From assembly GCF_029267015.1 (NCBI RefSeq), contig NZ_JARIEA010000072.1, positions 1 to 57,682 of the forward strand: DNA of 57,682 bases. The letters are read 5' to 3'. Under the pieces are notes generated by a model. It ran no database searches. It had not been told where the DNA came from and saw only the letters and a program-made list of their open reading frames with translations. The DNA comes from Sporosarcina ureae (GTDB taxonomy: Bacteria; Bacillota; Bacilli; Bacillales_A; Planococcaceae). This document shows, one piece after another, positions 26,420 through 35,334 of the stretch. Position numbers and translations under genes: made by a program. Each line of letters opens with the position of its first letter. Positions within the stretch are counted from its first letter, which is position 1.

Positions 26420-27085
26420 TTATTTATCTACATCCAATTTGTTCTCATACCATTTTAATAGAGCGCTGAAAATAAGAACGAGAATGAGATAATAAAGACC
26501 TACAACGAGAAACGTTTCGAATTGCTTGAAGTTCGAAGCAGCCACTCGGTTCGCTACACCAAACATTTCAGATACTCCGATGACATACACTAAAGACGAA
26601 TCTTTTAATGTAATGATGAATTGGTTTCCAAGCGGTGGAATCGCACGTCGTAAAGCTTGTGGAAAGACAATTCGTCTCATCGTCAATGAACTGTTCATAC
26701 CGAGTGCTAGACTTGCTTCCCGCTGACCTTTGTCAATTCCTTGAATAGATCCACGGAAAATCTCTGCAATATACGCACCGTTGTGGACGCCTAAAGCAAT
26801 GGCTCCTGCCCAAAAGTTATCTAATACAATAACTGAAGTAATACCGAAGTATAAAAACATAATCTGCACAATAAGTGGGGTTCCACGAATTAGCGTAATG
26901 TATATATTTGCGATTGTTTGCAGTATTTTCGAATTTGAAATCTTCATGAGTGCAAAAAAGACACCTAAGACGGTTCCAATGACAATCGCAATCGCTGTGA
27001 TCTCAATCGTTAATAGACCTGCTTCTAAAAATCCTTTATACGTACTTTTGAATACATCCATAAATGTAATTAAAAACTCAGGCAC
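26420..27085 (-). CDS. Polar amino acid ABC transporter, permease
   Basis: A 221-residue membrane protein with about five hydrophobic segments and the HisM/GlnP-type EAA loop ([37 protein letters not shown]). It probably works as a homodimer with the ATPase. The start is GTG with only a weak ribosome site (GGTGAGCC). It lies 39 bp after the binding protein gene. Confidence 0.92.
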   Translation of the reverse strand: MPEFLITFMDVFKSTYKGFLEAGLLTIEITAIAIVIGTVLGVFFALMKISNSKILQTIANIYITLIRGTPLIVQIMFLYFGITSVIVLDNFWAGAIALGVHNGAYIAEIFRGSIQGIDKGQREASLALGMNSSLTMRRIVFPQALRRAIPPLGNQFIITLKDSSLVYVIGVSEMFGVANRVAASNFKQFETFLVVGLYYLILVLIFSALLKWYENKLDVDK

Positions 27086-27124
27086 CGGCTCACCAACTCT
27101 CTAGAAAATAGATAAGGATTGTAT

Positions 27125-27949
27125 TTATTCCAATAGCTCGACACCTTCTAGATCGATATCTAGTAGATTGCGTCCAAACCATTTTTCGGAAATTTCCGCA
27201 TATGTTCCGTCGTCAATCATTTCTTTTAATGCTTCATCCAGTGCTTTTGTTAATTCTGGATTTTCTTTATTTACCGCAATAGAAGGTTGTTCTACCCACA
27301 TCGGCTTGTCGACTTCTTTGATTTCAAATCCATTTTCGATCGCTTCAAAACCAACAATATCTGCAGTAATGACTGCGTCTATGCGACCTTTAACCGTTAA
27401 GTCTTTTAGTGCGACTACATCACTTGTGTAATACTGTAAATCATCCGATAATTCTTTGGCACTCTCTTCATATGTCGATTGTGCAATGACACCAATCTTC
27501 TTTCCTTTCAAGTCTTCTGGAGATGTAATGTCGTCATTATCTTTTGCTACGAAAATCATTCCACCTGAATAATAGTAAGGCTCCGTGAAGTCTGCTTGCT
27601 CTGCGCGTTCTTTTGTATAAGCCATTGAACCGATAATTGCATCAAACTTGTTACCAACTAGACCTTGTAAAATAGTTTCAAAAGGATTTGTTACGGGATT
27701 TGCTTCAAGCCCCATTTTCTCAGCAAGTGCGTTTCCAATTTCTATATCAAAGCCTGTAAGTTCTCCGTCTTCTTCATAACTAAACGGTTTATACACACCA
27801 CTCGCGGCAAATGTGAATTTACCTTCATTCACTAATTTGTAAGCGGTATCATCTGTGCTCTCAGTTGACTTCTCTTCATCACTTCCGCACGCCGCAAGTA
27901 CTAGTACAGATACAGCTAGTAATAACATCATCATGGTAAATTTCTTCAT
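27125..27949 (-). CDS. Polar amino acid ABC transporter, substrate-binding lipoprotein
   Basis: A 274-residue lipoprotein with signal peptide and lipobox LAAC (Cys21), then a family 3 solute-binding fold (FTFAASGVYKPFSYEEDGELTGFDIEIGNALAEKMG, IIGSMAYTKERAEQADFTEPYYYSGG). The ATG at 27949 has GGGGAG 9 bases upstream; the ATG at 27958 is too close to it. First gene of the importer operon. A cre site lies about 156 bp upstream, next to an extended -10 sequence, suggesting CcpA control. Confidence 0.93.
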   Translation of the reverse strand: MKKFTMMMLLLAVSVLVLAACGSDEEKSTESTDDTAYKLVNEGKFTFAASGVYKPFSYEEDGELTGFDIEIGNALAEKMGLEANPVTNPFETILQGLVGNKFDAIIGSMAYTKERAEQADFTEPYYYSGGMIFVAKDNDDITSPEDLKGKKIGVIAQSTYEESAKELSDDLQYYTSDVVALKDLTVKGRIDAVITADIVGFEAIENGFEIKEVDKPMWVEQPSIAVNKENPELTKALDEALKEMIDDGTYAEISEKWFGRNLLDIDLEGVELLE

Positions 27950-28104
27950 TCTCTCCATCTCCCCTTTTAAGTTAGCTAACTAGCTAATTTTTCATGCCTT
28001 TTAATAGTACCCTATTCTCATTGAAGAAAACCAATAATTCTAATAAAAGTTAATATTTTATTAATAGGTAAATCTTATTAAACCAGTGGTCTATCCGCTG
28101 TAAT

Positions 28105-28118
28105 TGAAAGCGCTTACA
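28105..28118. promoter_or_regulatory. cre (CcpA) site of the amino acid ABC operon
   Basis: TGAAAGCGCTTACA matches the cre consensus at every fixed position. On the minus strand it follows the extended -10 TGCTATACT (about 28132-28124), so it would cover the transcription start. The 1.1-kb stretch 27950-29054 otherwise shows no supportable gene; it is A+T rich, with only short frames. Confidence 0.7.
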
Positions 28119-28855
28119 ATTAGTATAGCATACAGTTATACAATTCTTCTTTTATTATAGCCTCCATAGTTTTTCGTACCTACTGAACTTAAAACAAAAT
28201 CCTAATAGGTTCGAAAACTTTCGATCTCCTACTACCTTTCCCTCGCTTTCTTTTAAGTAAGTTATCATCTATTAAAACATAAAACATCAGAAAAGTGAAC
28301 GATTAATTTTATTTTTATATAATCTCTTCTAGCTTTATAATGAAGGTAATTGTTCATTCGATGCGGAATTTCTTGTGTTTCCGAAGAATAGTATGAAAAA
28401 TTAACATAAACAATAATACTTTATATTTACTATTAAAATAATAACCTGAATTTGCTGGTATGGTGATATACGATTGAAGTTTTACATGACCTGACTTCAT
28501 GCCACTCCCCACGCAGTCCTTTGACGTCCGCTTCCGCATTCTGAAAGAAGGATTGAAATGCTATATTCCCTAATCTTGCTGACTTATTAGTGTCAGATCT
28601 TCCCGCCAACTTTCTGAACAACTAGCATTCATCTGATTCATCCTCCTAAACTTTCAGCATTCCCTTCGTACAAGTAAACATACTTACATTCATTGGCATG
28701 CCCATACATGAGCACGACATAAATAATTATAATTTGAGCTTTTCATTTAAAATTGCACAGCAAAACAGAATTAACTAGCATTTTGTCGTTTTATGTATAA
28801 ATTGGATAATGGTTTACATTTATTCGGTAGCTTGCTATACTCAAAGAGTCTTATC

Positions 28856-28892
28856 GTGAAAGGTTGTTCACACTGTTTCAGCCAAGCTGAAA
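28856..28892. other. Two inverted repeats upstream of the alcohol dehydrogenase gene
   Basis: GTGAA-N6-TTCAC (28856-28871) is followed by TTTCAGC-CAA-GCTGAAA (28876-28892), about 160 bp before the dehydrogenase start. The first is reminiscent of a Rex site but the spacer is 6 rather than 4. Their roles are unknown. Confidence 0.3.
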
Positions 28893-29054
28893 AACGTCCT
28901 GATTGTAAGGGTGTCTCGCGTCAAACCATTTTACTATTTCATTTGACGTACATCATGATGAATTTTCATACAATCCCCTATAGTAGCGCGCTTTCATCAT
29001 TGGCATGCTCTGGCACTATGTAAAATTTTACACAAGAAAAGGGAGGAATCATTC

Positions 29055-30122
29055 ATGAAATCAGCTATCGAAGGCAAAAACGCACAAGGAATCGCACTAC
29101 AAACGTCCATGAAAGCAGCAATCGTTAAGGAATTCCAAACAGAGCTACAAATCGAGGAGACGCTAAAACCAACACCAGGTGTAGGCCAAGCGCTCGTTAA
29201 ATTAGAGGCTTGTGGTGTCTGTCACACGGATTTACATGCGATTAATGGGGATTGGCCTGTCAAACCAAAACTTCCGTTGATTCCTGGCCATGAAGGTGTC
29301 GGTATTGTAGAAGCGATCGGACCTAACGTGACATCCGTAAAAGTTGGAGATCGTGTCGGGATTCCTTGGCTTTACTCCGCATGCGGTGAATGTGAGTATT
29401 GTTTAGCAGGCAAAGAGACTCTTTGTCACGATCAAGAAAACGGTGGCTATTCAGTCGATGGTGGCTATGCAGAATATTGCCTCGCAGCGGCGGATTATGT
29501 AGCGAAAATTCCTGAAAATTTAAGTTCCGTTGATGCAGCACCGATTCTTTGTGCGGGTGTGACGACGTATAAAGCGTTGAAAGTATCAGGAGCGAAGCCT
29601 GGAGACTGGGTAGCTATTTACGGTATCGGTGGTCTAGGTCATGTTGCATTGCAATATGCAAAGGCTATGGGCTTCAATGTAGTTGCGGTGGATATTGCGG
29701 ATGAAAAGTTGGAGCTTGCGAAGAAACTAGGCGCCGATATGACAGTGAACGGTAAAAATGAAGATCCTGCCGAAGCGATTCAACAGCAAATCGGTGGCGT
29801 ACAAGCAGCTATTAGCGTAGCTGTTTCAAAGGTACCGTTTGAGCAAGCATACCGTTCTATTAAGCGCGGAGGCACGCTCGTCGCAGTTGGTCTTCCACAT
29901 GACGAACTACCAATCCCTATTTTCAATACCGTTTTGAACGCGATCACAGTAAAAGGATCGATCGTTGGGACACGTCTCGATATGAAAGAAGCGCTAGATT
30001 TCGCTGCTCGCGGTAAAGTAAAAGCGCAAATCGAAACAGCTCCTCTTTCCGAAGTGAATACAGTGTTGGATAAAATGGAAAAAGGCCAAATTAACGGACG
30101 CATTGTGTTGACGTTTGATTGA
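29055..30122 (+). CDS. adhP: Zinc-dependent alcohol dehydrogenase (AdhP type)
   Basis: NAD-dependent medium-chain alcohol dehydrogenase of 355 residues. The catalytic zinc motif is in [12 protein letters not shown] and GHEGVG, the structural zinc cysteines are in [15 protein letters not shown], and the Rossmann motif is [17 protein letters not shown]. It carries about 18 extra N-terminal residues before MKAAIVKEF, where homologues start; the ribosome site GGGAGGA belongs to the upstream ATG, so the extension is probably translated. It is monocistronic and followed by a terminator. Likely interconverts ethanol and acetaldehyde. Confidence 0.92.
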   Translation: MKSAIEGKNAQGIALQTSMKAAIVKEFQTELQIEETLKPTPGVGQALVKLEACGVCHTDLHAINGDWPVKPKLPLIPGHEGVGIVEAIGPNVTSVKVGDRVGIPWLYSACGECEYCLAGKETLCHDQENGGYSVDGGYAEYCLAAADYVAKIPENLSSVDAAPILCAGVTTYKALKVSGAKPGDWVAIYGIGGLGHVALQYAKAMGFNVVAVDIADEKLELAKKLGADMTVNGKNEDPAEAIQQQIGGVQAAISVAVSKVPFEQAYRSIKRGGTLVAVGLPHDELPIPIFNTVLNAITVKGSIVGTRLDMKEALDFAARGKVKAQIETAPLSEVNTVLDKMEKGQINGRIVLTFD

Positions 30123-30181
30123 TCTTGCGTGTAGTTGCTGTGTAGTAGAGTAGATTCCTTTCGAAAATATAGTTTCATATA

Positions 30182-30228
30182 AAAAGCGTATCTTCTAGGT
30201 GAAAGAACTGCCTAGTTGATACGCTTTT
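30182..30228 (+). terminator. Terminator of the alcohol dehydrogenase gene
   Basis: AAAAGCGTATC and GATACGCTTTT form the outer stem with inner CTAGG/CCTAG, followed by ATTATTTT. Confidence 0.85.
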
Positions 30229-30369
30229 ATTATTTTGATTTTTAACATCCAGCGTATACGTATAGGTGAGAATTTCCCTGGAAATACATCTACAGAATGT
30301 TCATCTAGTACGATAGGTCGTTTATGATCTTGTATACGTTCCGCGTTGTTTAACGACTGTACAACTGCT

Positions 30370-31032
30370 TCAATTTCCATTAGTAGAATCTTTTTTGCTA
30401 CCCCAACCATCTTCGAAAATCAACGCTTCGAGTTCCCTTCTCTTTTCCCAATTCGCAGACTCCAATATAGGCTTCTCCGGATAGTTTTCCGTGTAACCAA
30501 TCGACAGTAATGCGATGGGATCAATATGAGGAGGAATGTTTAAAATATCGCGTACATCATTTTTCTTATAAAAACTTACCCAACCTAATGCTAATCCTTC
30601 CGCAGTAGCGGCTAACCACATATTTTGGATAGCACACGCAGTAGATAGCGCATCTGTCTCTGGAATAGAATTACGCCCGAGTACATGTGATCCGCCACGC
30701 GTAGGATCGCATGTCACGCAAATAGTGATTGGCGCTTCTTTCAACCCTTGCACTTTTAACCCTAAAAACTTCGTCTGTTTTTCGTCTTCATAATGGATCG
30801 CAAGCGCTTGCCGTTCTTTATTTGCAGCCCACGCCAATTTCTCTTTCACTTCATCAGACGACACGATTATGAAATTCCATGGTTGCATGAAACCAACAGA
30901 CGGTGCGTGATGAGCAGCGTTTAATATTCTATGTACGATGTCTTCCGGTATGGCGTCAGGTAAAAAAGTTCGGACATCTCTTCTTGTGTAAATCGCTTTG
31001 TAGACTGCTTCTTTTTCAGGTTGTGAAAACAT
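30370..31032 (-). CDS. bluB: BluB-like nitroreductase-fold enzyme (5,6-dimethylbenzimidazole synthase)
   Basis: A 220-residue flavin enzyme. BluB cleaves reduced FMN to 5,6-dimethylbenzimidazole, the lower ligand of cobalamin. The motifs RRDVRTFLPDAIPEDIVHRILNAAHHAPSVGFMQPWNFI and the late GWVSFY region are those of BluB rather than of general nitroreductases. No cobalamin riboswitch and no other cobalamin genes are in the window, so it may serve salvage. The ATG has AGGAGGAG upstream. A small open frame downstream (30195-30380) overlapping the adh terminator is doubtful. Confidence 0.85.
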   Translation of the reverse strand: MFSQPEKEAVYKAIYTRRDVRTFLPDAIPEDIVHRILNAAHHAPSVGFMQPWNFIIVSSDEVKEKLAWAANKERQALAIHYEDEKQTKFLGLKVQGLKEAPITICVTCDPTRGGSHVLGRNSIPETDALSTACAIQNMWLAATAEGLALGWVSFYKKNDVRDILNIPPHIDPIALLSIGYTENYPEKPILESANWEKRRELEALIFEDGWGSKKDSTNGN

Positions 31033-31193
31033 GTGTTTCTCCTCCTAGTGTGTGTAATAGTGTATGTTGATTGTAGCAGATATTATGACTGCTCTAACTA
31101 GATTCACTTTTCTACTACCGTGAATCTGCAAGTATACTACAGGATTTTTATGCTATGATACGTATAATACAAAGCTAGTTACGGAGGATTTCC

Positions 31194-32033
31194 ATGAAAA
31201 AAGTTGCTGTTATTCAAGACCTGTCATCATTCGGAAAATGTTCACTGACTGCCGCCATTCCGGTGCTTTCGGTGATGGGCGTTCAAGCTTGTCCGTTACC
31301 TACTGCGGTTTTATCGTCACAAACGGAATATCCGAGTTATTTCTGTGCAGACTTAACGCGTATAATCCCCGCTTTTACAAATGAGTGGAAAAAGCTTGAG
31401 GTTTCTTTTGACGGCATTCAAACGGGCTATATTACAGGTAAAGAAGAAATTCACCATATTTTAGATTTCCTTGAACATTTTCATACGAGCGAAACACTTT
31501 TACTCGTGGATCCTGTGCTTGGGGATAAAGGCAAAGCGTACGATAACTTTGACGACGAACTTCTCAAGCAGATGAAAGTTCTTGTGGCGCAAGCAGATAT
31601 TATTACGCCGAACATTACGGAATGCTGTTTGTTAACGGGGTATGATTATGACACACTACATAGTTGCACTGGTGAAGTTGATTTCTTGAATATTGTAGAG
31701 GAAGCAGGTAAGCAGTTGCAAAACGCTACGGGCGCCGAGATTATTATTACAGGTGTCCATCCACCAAGTAAAGATCATTCTGTTGGGAATCTATATATTA
31801 GCGAAAATGAAACGTATTATAGTTCTGTCCCTTACAACGGCAAAAGTTATTCAGGTACTGGGGATTTATTCGCTTCTGTACTGATGGGTGGACGTATGCG
31901 AGGTATGAGAACGGAACAAGCGATTCGACTGGCAGAAGAATTCCTCGTAGCTGCGATAGAAGATACTGCTTTACAAGATACGCCAATGGTGGCGGGAGTG
32001 AATTTTGAGACATATTTACGGATGTTGTTATGA
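31194..32033 (+). CDS. Pyridoxamine/pyridoxal kinase (PdxK/PdxY type)
   Basis: Vitamin B6 salvage kinase of 279 residues phosphorylating pyridoxal, pyridoxamine or pyridoxine. The ribokinase-like fold shows the opening IQDLSSFGKCSLTAAIPVLSVMG, DPVLGDKGK, ITPNITECCLLTG and the catalytic GTGDLFASVL near the C-terminus. The ATG follows ACGGAGGA. It shares a bidirectional terminator with the convergent efflux gene. The exact vitamer preference cannot be told. Confidence 0.9.
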   Translation: MKKVAVIQDLSSFGKCSLTAAIPVLSVMGVQACPLPTAVLSSQTEYPSYFCADLTRIIPAFTNEWKKLEVSFDGIQTGYITGKEEIHHILDFLEHFHTSETLLLVDPVLGDKGKAYDNFDDELLKQMKVLVAQADIITPNITECCLLTGYDYDTLHSCTGEVDFLNIVEEAGKQLQNATGAEIIITGVHPPSKDHSVGNLYISENETYYSSVPYNGKSYSGTGDLFASVLMGGRMRGMRTEQAIRLAEEFLVAAIEDTALQDTPMVAGVNFETYLRMLL

Positions 32034-32058
32034 AAAGCAGATCATGAAAACGATATAT

Positions 32059-32096
32059 AAAAATCCTCAATTCGATTTCACGGATTGAGGATTTTT
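32059..32096. terminator. Bidirectional terminator between the kinase and the MFS gene
   Basis: AAAAATCCTCAAT and ATTGAGGATTTTT pair around a 12-nt loop. T-runs occur on both strands, serving both converging genes. Confidence 0.88.
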
Positions 32097-32099
32097 CTG

Positions 32100-33563
32100 T
32101 TACTTATTTTCGTCTACATAATCTTCAGGTGTTGCACGATAGACGATGAATGACAGCACGACCGCCACAAGCGACATAGCAAACGCGATGAAGTATACGA
32201 GCTCTACTCCAGCAACGAGTGCGAGATCTGCTGTTAACGCATCTGAAGGCGTCTGAGACTTCTCTAGGAAGTGCAGTTGCCTCGCATTCATAATACTGAT
32301 GAACACGGACACGCCGATTGCGCCAGCGACAGGTTGCAGTGTCGACATCACGGCCGTACCGTGCGGATATAATTTCTTAGGCAGTTGATTTAATCCGTTC
32401 GTCTCTGCAGGCATCATAATGGCAGAGACCGCAAGCATTAGTAAAATATAACTGACGACGACAACCCAAATCGGAGTATCGAGCGTTAACCGGCTCATCA
32501 TGAACATCGTTGCACTCAACACGATCGTAGCAGGGATCATCAGTACACGAGGTCCGAACTTATCAAATAGCGAGCCCATGAATGGTGACATGATGCCGTT
32601 TAGTATACTGCCTGGCAGTAAAATCAGACCGGCTGTGGCAGCAGTTAATGCGAGAGGACCTTGCATGTAGATAGGCAAGATAATTTCCGATGCGAACATC
32701 GCCATAATGATAATGAGAAACAGAATGACGGCGTGTGTGAACATCGGGTAACGGAACACACGCATATTCATGATTGGTTCTTCTAGCTTCAACTGACGCA
32801 GCACGAACAGTACGATCCCGATCACTCCGATACTGATAAACAGTAAGACGAGCGGATCTGCAAAACCGTCTGCGCTGTTACCGACGGAGCTAAATCCATA
32901 GACGAGTGAACCAAAGCCAATCGATGAGTAGACCAATGAAAGGTAATCGATTTTAGGCTTTGTGACTTCGGTGACGTTGATCAAGTATTTAAAACCGAAG
33001 GCAATCGAGAATAGCGCGAATGGAATGACCAACAGGAATAAATAACGCCATCCTAAGTATTCCACGATGACGCCTGATAACGTCGGACCGATTGCAGGTG
33101 CAAACATGATGACGAGTCCGATGAGTCCCATAATTTTTCCGCGTTTATGTGGCGGATAAATGAGTAGGAATACATTGAAGATGATCGGCATGAGCAAGCC
33201 TGTTCCGACGGCTTGAATCAATCGTCCCGTTAAAAGAATCGCGAACGTCGGCGCACTCGCTGCTACGATCGTTCCGATAGTGAAGACGGTCATGGTACCA
33301 AGGAATAGCTGGCGAGTTGTGAACCATTGGATCAGTAATGCTGAGATGGGAATGACTACTGCCATGACAAGCATGAAGCCTGTCGCCATCCATTGCACAG
33401 TAGGTAATGTAATCGAAAATTGATCCATTAACGTAATAAGTGCGATGTTCAATAATGTTTCGTTTAGAATAGCGAAGAATGCGCCGATGATCAGTGCAAG
33501 CATAATGGGTAGCACTTTGATAGTCGGATTATCCGCTAAGTATTCGTATTTCTGTTCGTCCAT
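32100..33563 (-). CDS. DHA2-type MFS multidrug transporter
   Basis: A 487-residue drug:H+ antiporter with about 14 membrane segments, the EmrB/QacA type. Motif C-like GPTLSGVIVEYLGWRYLF and the motif A-like region PPHKRGKIMG are present. The ATG at 33563 is chosen because GAAAGAGG precedes it; a longer frame from 33629 lacks a ribosome site. It is monocistronic. Substrate unknown. Confidence 0.9.
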   Translation of the reverse strand: MDEQKYEYLADNPTIKVLPIMLALIIGAFFAILNETLLNIALITLMDQFSITLPTVQWMATGFMLVMAVVIPISALLIQWFTTRQLFLGTMTVFTIGTIVAASAPTFAILLTGRLIQAVGTGLLMPIIFNVFLLIYPPHKRGKIMGLIGLVIMFAPAIGPTLSGVIVEYLGWRYLFLLVIPFALFSIAFGFKYLINVTEVTKPKIDYLSLVYSSIGFGSLVYGFSSVGNSADGFADPLVLLFISIGVIGIVLFVLRQLKLEEPIMNMRVFRYPMFTHAVILFLIIIMAMFASEIILPIYMQGPLALTAATAGLILLPGSILNGIMSPFMGSLFDKFGPRVLMIPATIVLSATMFMMSRLTLDTPIWVVVVSYILLMLAVSAIMMPAETNGLNQLPKKLYPHGTAVMSTLQPVAGAIGVSVFISIMNARQLHFLEKSQTPSDALTADLALVAGVELVYFIAFAMSLVAVVLSFIVYRATPEDYVDENK

Positions 33564-33714
33564 CTGAAAACCTCTTTCGTTGATCACGTGAATTCGGCAA
33601 TATAGGTACCGTTCATTTACACTTATCATGCTTTTTTATAGGCTATGTGTCAATCTTTCGGGTCCTAAAAGAACAATTTTTCAAAAAATTTATTTTCTCG
33701 TTCACATACGCTAG

Positions 33715-34584
33715 TTAGCCTAGATTCTCACCTTGGCTAAAATCCAATACAGGTGAGTGATACACTTGCCTTTGCACGACTTGTGTAGGAATTACGGGTT
33801 GTTCATTCAAATAGTTTTCAAAGTTCGTCGGGTTGAATAACGTGGAAGGACGTAAATACGCATGATATTTTGGATCGTTATTCCACTGCGAAACTTTGAG
33901 ATCAATGACTTGTATGAAATCTTGTTGTGTATAGCCTTCTTTCACTCTTGCGTTAATAAATTTCTTAGTCGCTGCAGATGTTGCTTTAAATTGCTTACCG
34001 GTTTTCTCGTTCAAATATGCAATGACGAAATGCGTAACGTCGAGAGGCTTCTCGACAAGCTCTTTATTCTTTATTTCTTTAGGTTCTTTAAGTTCTTTGG
34101 TTATAGGCCGTCTCACATTGGTACAGTCCCTCGTTTCATGTTGGTATGACACAGCATTTCGAAGTGAAACGTCCGTTGTATCAGATTGAAACGTCGCATG
34201 CTCTACTTCCAGTTCGCTTTTTTCTAGTACCGTTTCTTCTCCCGACGTATCATCTTGACTAGACAAAACCGGTAGTTTAGTATAATCAATCCGATACCAT
34301 TTCGTTTTATCGATTTTCATTTTGTTATATTGTGAAGTCGAAATGAGGTATCCTTGCTTTTCCAAATTATAGATCGTGCGTTTGATCGTCATACATGACA
34401 AGAATGAAAATTCCTCCTGCCATTGATCAACCGTTTTATACACCCACCTATATTCGTCGCGCACATTTTTTGAAATAAGTGAGCGGAAATGCAGTTGCTG
34501 CAGAAATAACGCCTCATTCACCCCGACTAAATGGACAAGAGACGGTAGTAATTGTAATGGCTGTTCATTGATTAATAACTTCAT
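33715..34584 (-). CDS. Phage-type replication organizer protein (winged helix plus Phg_2220_C domain)
   Basis: A 289-residue protein resembling prophage replication initiators of Bacillales. Residues 1-105 form a winged-helix domain (LLPSLVHLVGVNEALFLQQLHFR, WVYKTVDQWQEEFSFLS, TIKRTIYNLEKQGYL). A low-complexity linker rich in S/T/E/K follows, and residues 190-265 match the conserved phage C-terminal domain (VIAYLNEKTGKQFK, LRPSTLFNPTNFENYL). No other phage gene is near. It stands in tandem with a shorter paralogue (34752-35105) and both share a 64-nt leader block. A DNA-binding regulatory role is possible. Confidence 0.85.
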   Translation of the reverse strand: MKLLINEQPLQLLPSLVHLVGVNEALFLQQLHFRSLISKNVRDEYRWVYKTVDQWQEEFSFLSCMTIKRTIYNLEKQGYLISTSQYNKMKIDKTKWYRIDYTKLPVLSSQDDTSGEETVLEKSELEVEHATFQSDTTDVSLRNAVSYQHETRDCTNVRRPITKELKEPKEIKNKELVEKPLDVTHFVIAYLNEKTGKQFKATSAATKKFINARVKEGYTQQDFIQVIDLKVSQWNNDPKYHAYLRPSTLFNPTNFENYLNEQPVIPTQVVQRQVYHSPVLDFSQGENLG

Positions 34585-34607
34585 ACTGAATTCCTCCTAA
34601 AAAGTAT

Positions 34608-34671
34608 GTAAGTGATAGCAATTCACCACTTCACTTACTATATAGAAGGCTTTTTGCATAAGGATACTCCT
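34608..34671 (-). promoter_or_regulatory. Shared leader block, copy A
   Basis: This 64-nt block upstream of the longer paralogue aligns without gaps to 35130-35193 with 52 identical positions. It includes GTAAGTG/CACTTAC inverted arms (34608-34614, 34632-34638), CTATATAG and the palindrome AGGA-TAC-TCCT (34661-34671). It may be a promoter-operator unit. Confidence 0.6.
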
Positions 34672-34706
34672 ATTCAAACTATTTTTTCTAGCTATAAAAC
34701 TCCACG

Positions 34707-34740
34707 AAAAAAGAGCGGAAGCATAAGGCCTCCACTCACT
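34707..34740 (-). terminator. Terminator of the shorter paralogue gene
   Basis: On the minus strand GAGTGGAGGCC and GCTTCCGCTC pair imperfectly and are followed by six T. Confidence 0.7.
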
Positions 34741-34751
34741 CGTATTAGACG

Positions 34752-35105
34752 TTAGTTGATATTCACTACTTCCTCACTCGCTGGTTGAAGCAAATGTATC
34801 GCATTCGCCTTACATACTTCATAATCCACGAGGTACATCTTTTCTCCAAAGTTCTGTCGCTTCGAGTAAATGCAGCCGGACTTCTCCAGTTTTCGTATTG
34901 CACGAATAATCGTAGCCATTGACCAGAAACTCATTACAGCATGCCACTCTTTATACGACCTGCGCACCCACTGCGTTCCTTCTTCCGTATCATACGGACC
35001 GAAAGACAGCTCGTGGATTTGCTGCAAGAACATCGATTCATTGAGTCCGATCTTCTCCGCTGTGTGTGGATGAAATTGTAGAAATGATTCATGGTTAATT
35101 TGCAT
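34752..35105 (-). CDS. Short paralogue of the phage-type replication protein (winged helix only)
   Basis: A 117-residue protein aligned over its length to the first 105 residues of the neighbour: FHPHTAEKIGLNESMFLQQIHELS, WVRRSYKEWHAVMSFWSMATIIRAIRKLEKSG, then MYLVDYEV. The Phg_2220_C domain is absent and the ending LLQPASEEVVNIN is unrelated. The ATG at 35105 has GGGGGAA upstream; an earlier start at 35156 lies inside the shared leader. It may be a regulator or antagonist of the longer protein, which is inference only. Confidence 0.78.
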   Translation of the reverse strand: MQINHESFLQFHPHTAEKIGLNESMFLQQIHELSFGPYDTEEGTQWVRRSYKEWHAVMSFWSMATIIRAIRKLEKSGCIYSKRQNFGEKMYLVDYEVCKANAIHLLQPASEEVVNIN

Positions 35106-35129
35106 ACTAGTTCCCCCTACTAACTTGTT

Positions 35130-35193
35130 GTAAGTGGCAGCTATTTGCCTCTTCACTAGCTATATAGAGAGCTTTCTGAATAAGGATACTCCT
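35130..35193 (-). promoter_or_regulatory. Shared leader block, copy B
   Basis: This is the counterpart of 34608-34671, 81% identical over 64 nt, at a similar distance from the start codon of the shorter paralogue. The AGGA-TAC-TCCT palindrome (35183-35193) and CTATATAG are fully conserved. Confidence 0.6.
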
Positions 35194-35334
35194 TTTTAAA
35201 AAAAAATGAAGAAACATACAAAAAGACGTTAGTGCAGGATGGAAATGACGTCTGCTGAAAATCAGACGTACATTTACACACCATTCACTAACTTCTTTAT
35301 AGTAGTCACATCGTACCTAAAACGAGTCGATTGA

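Noticed and set aside
28856..28871. Rex-like site upstream of the alcohol dehydrogenase
   Set aside because: The arms are GTGAA and TTCAC, but the spacer is 6 bp rather than the usual 4 within TTGTGAA-N4-TTCACAA, so it is kept only as an unassigned inverted repeat.
28793..29023. 76-codon plus-strand frame before the alcohol dehydrogenase
   Set aside because: No ribosome site at its start, no recognisable motif, and it spans two inverted repeats of the dehydrogenase control region.
30195..30380. Minus-strand frame overlapping the end of the bluB-like gene (MEIEAVVQSLNNAERIQDHK start)
   Set aside because: It has a weak ribosome site and its last 15 codons are the stem of the alcohol dehydrogenase terminator. 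No family was recognised, so it is left out as doubtful.
33715..35105. Prophage or plasmid
   Set aside because: Only two replication-type genes are present. There are no integrase, portal, terminase, relaxase or att-like repeats nearby.
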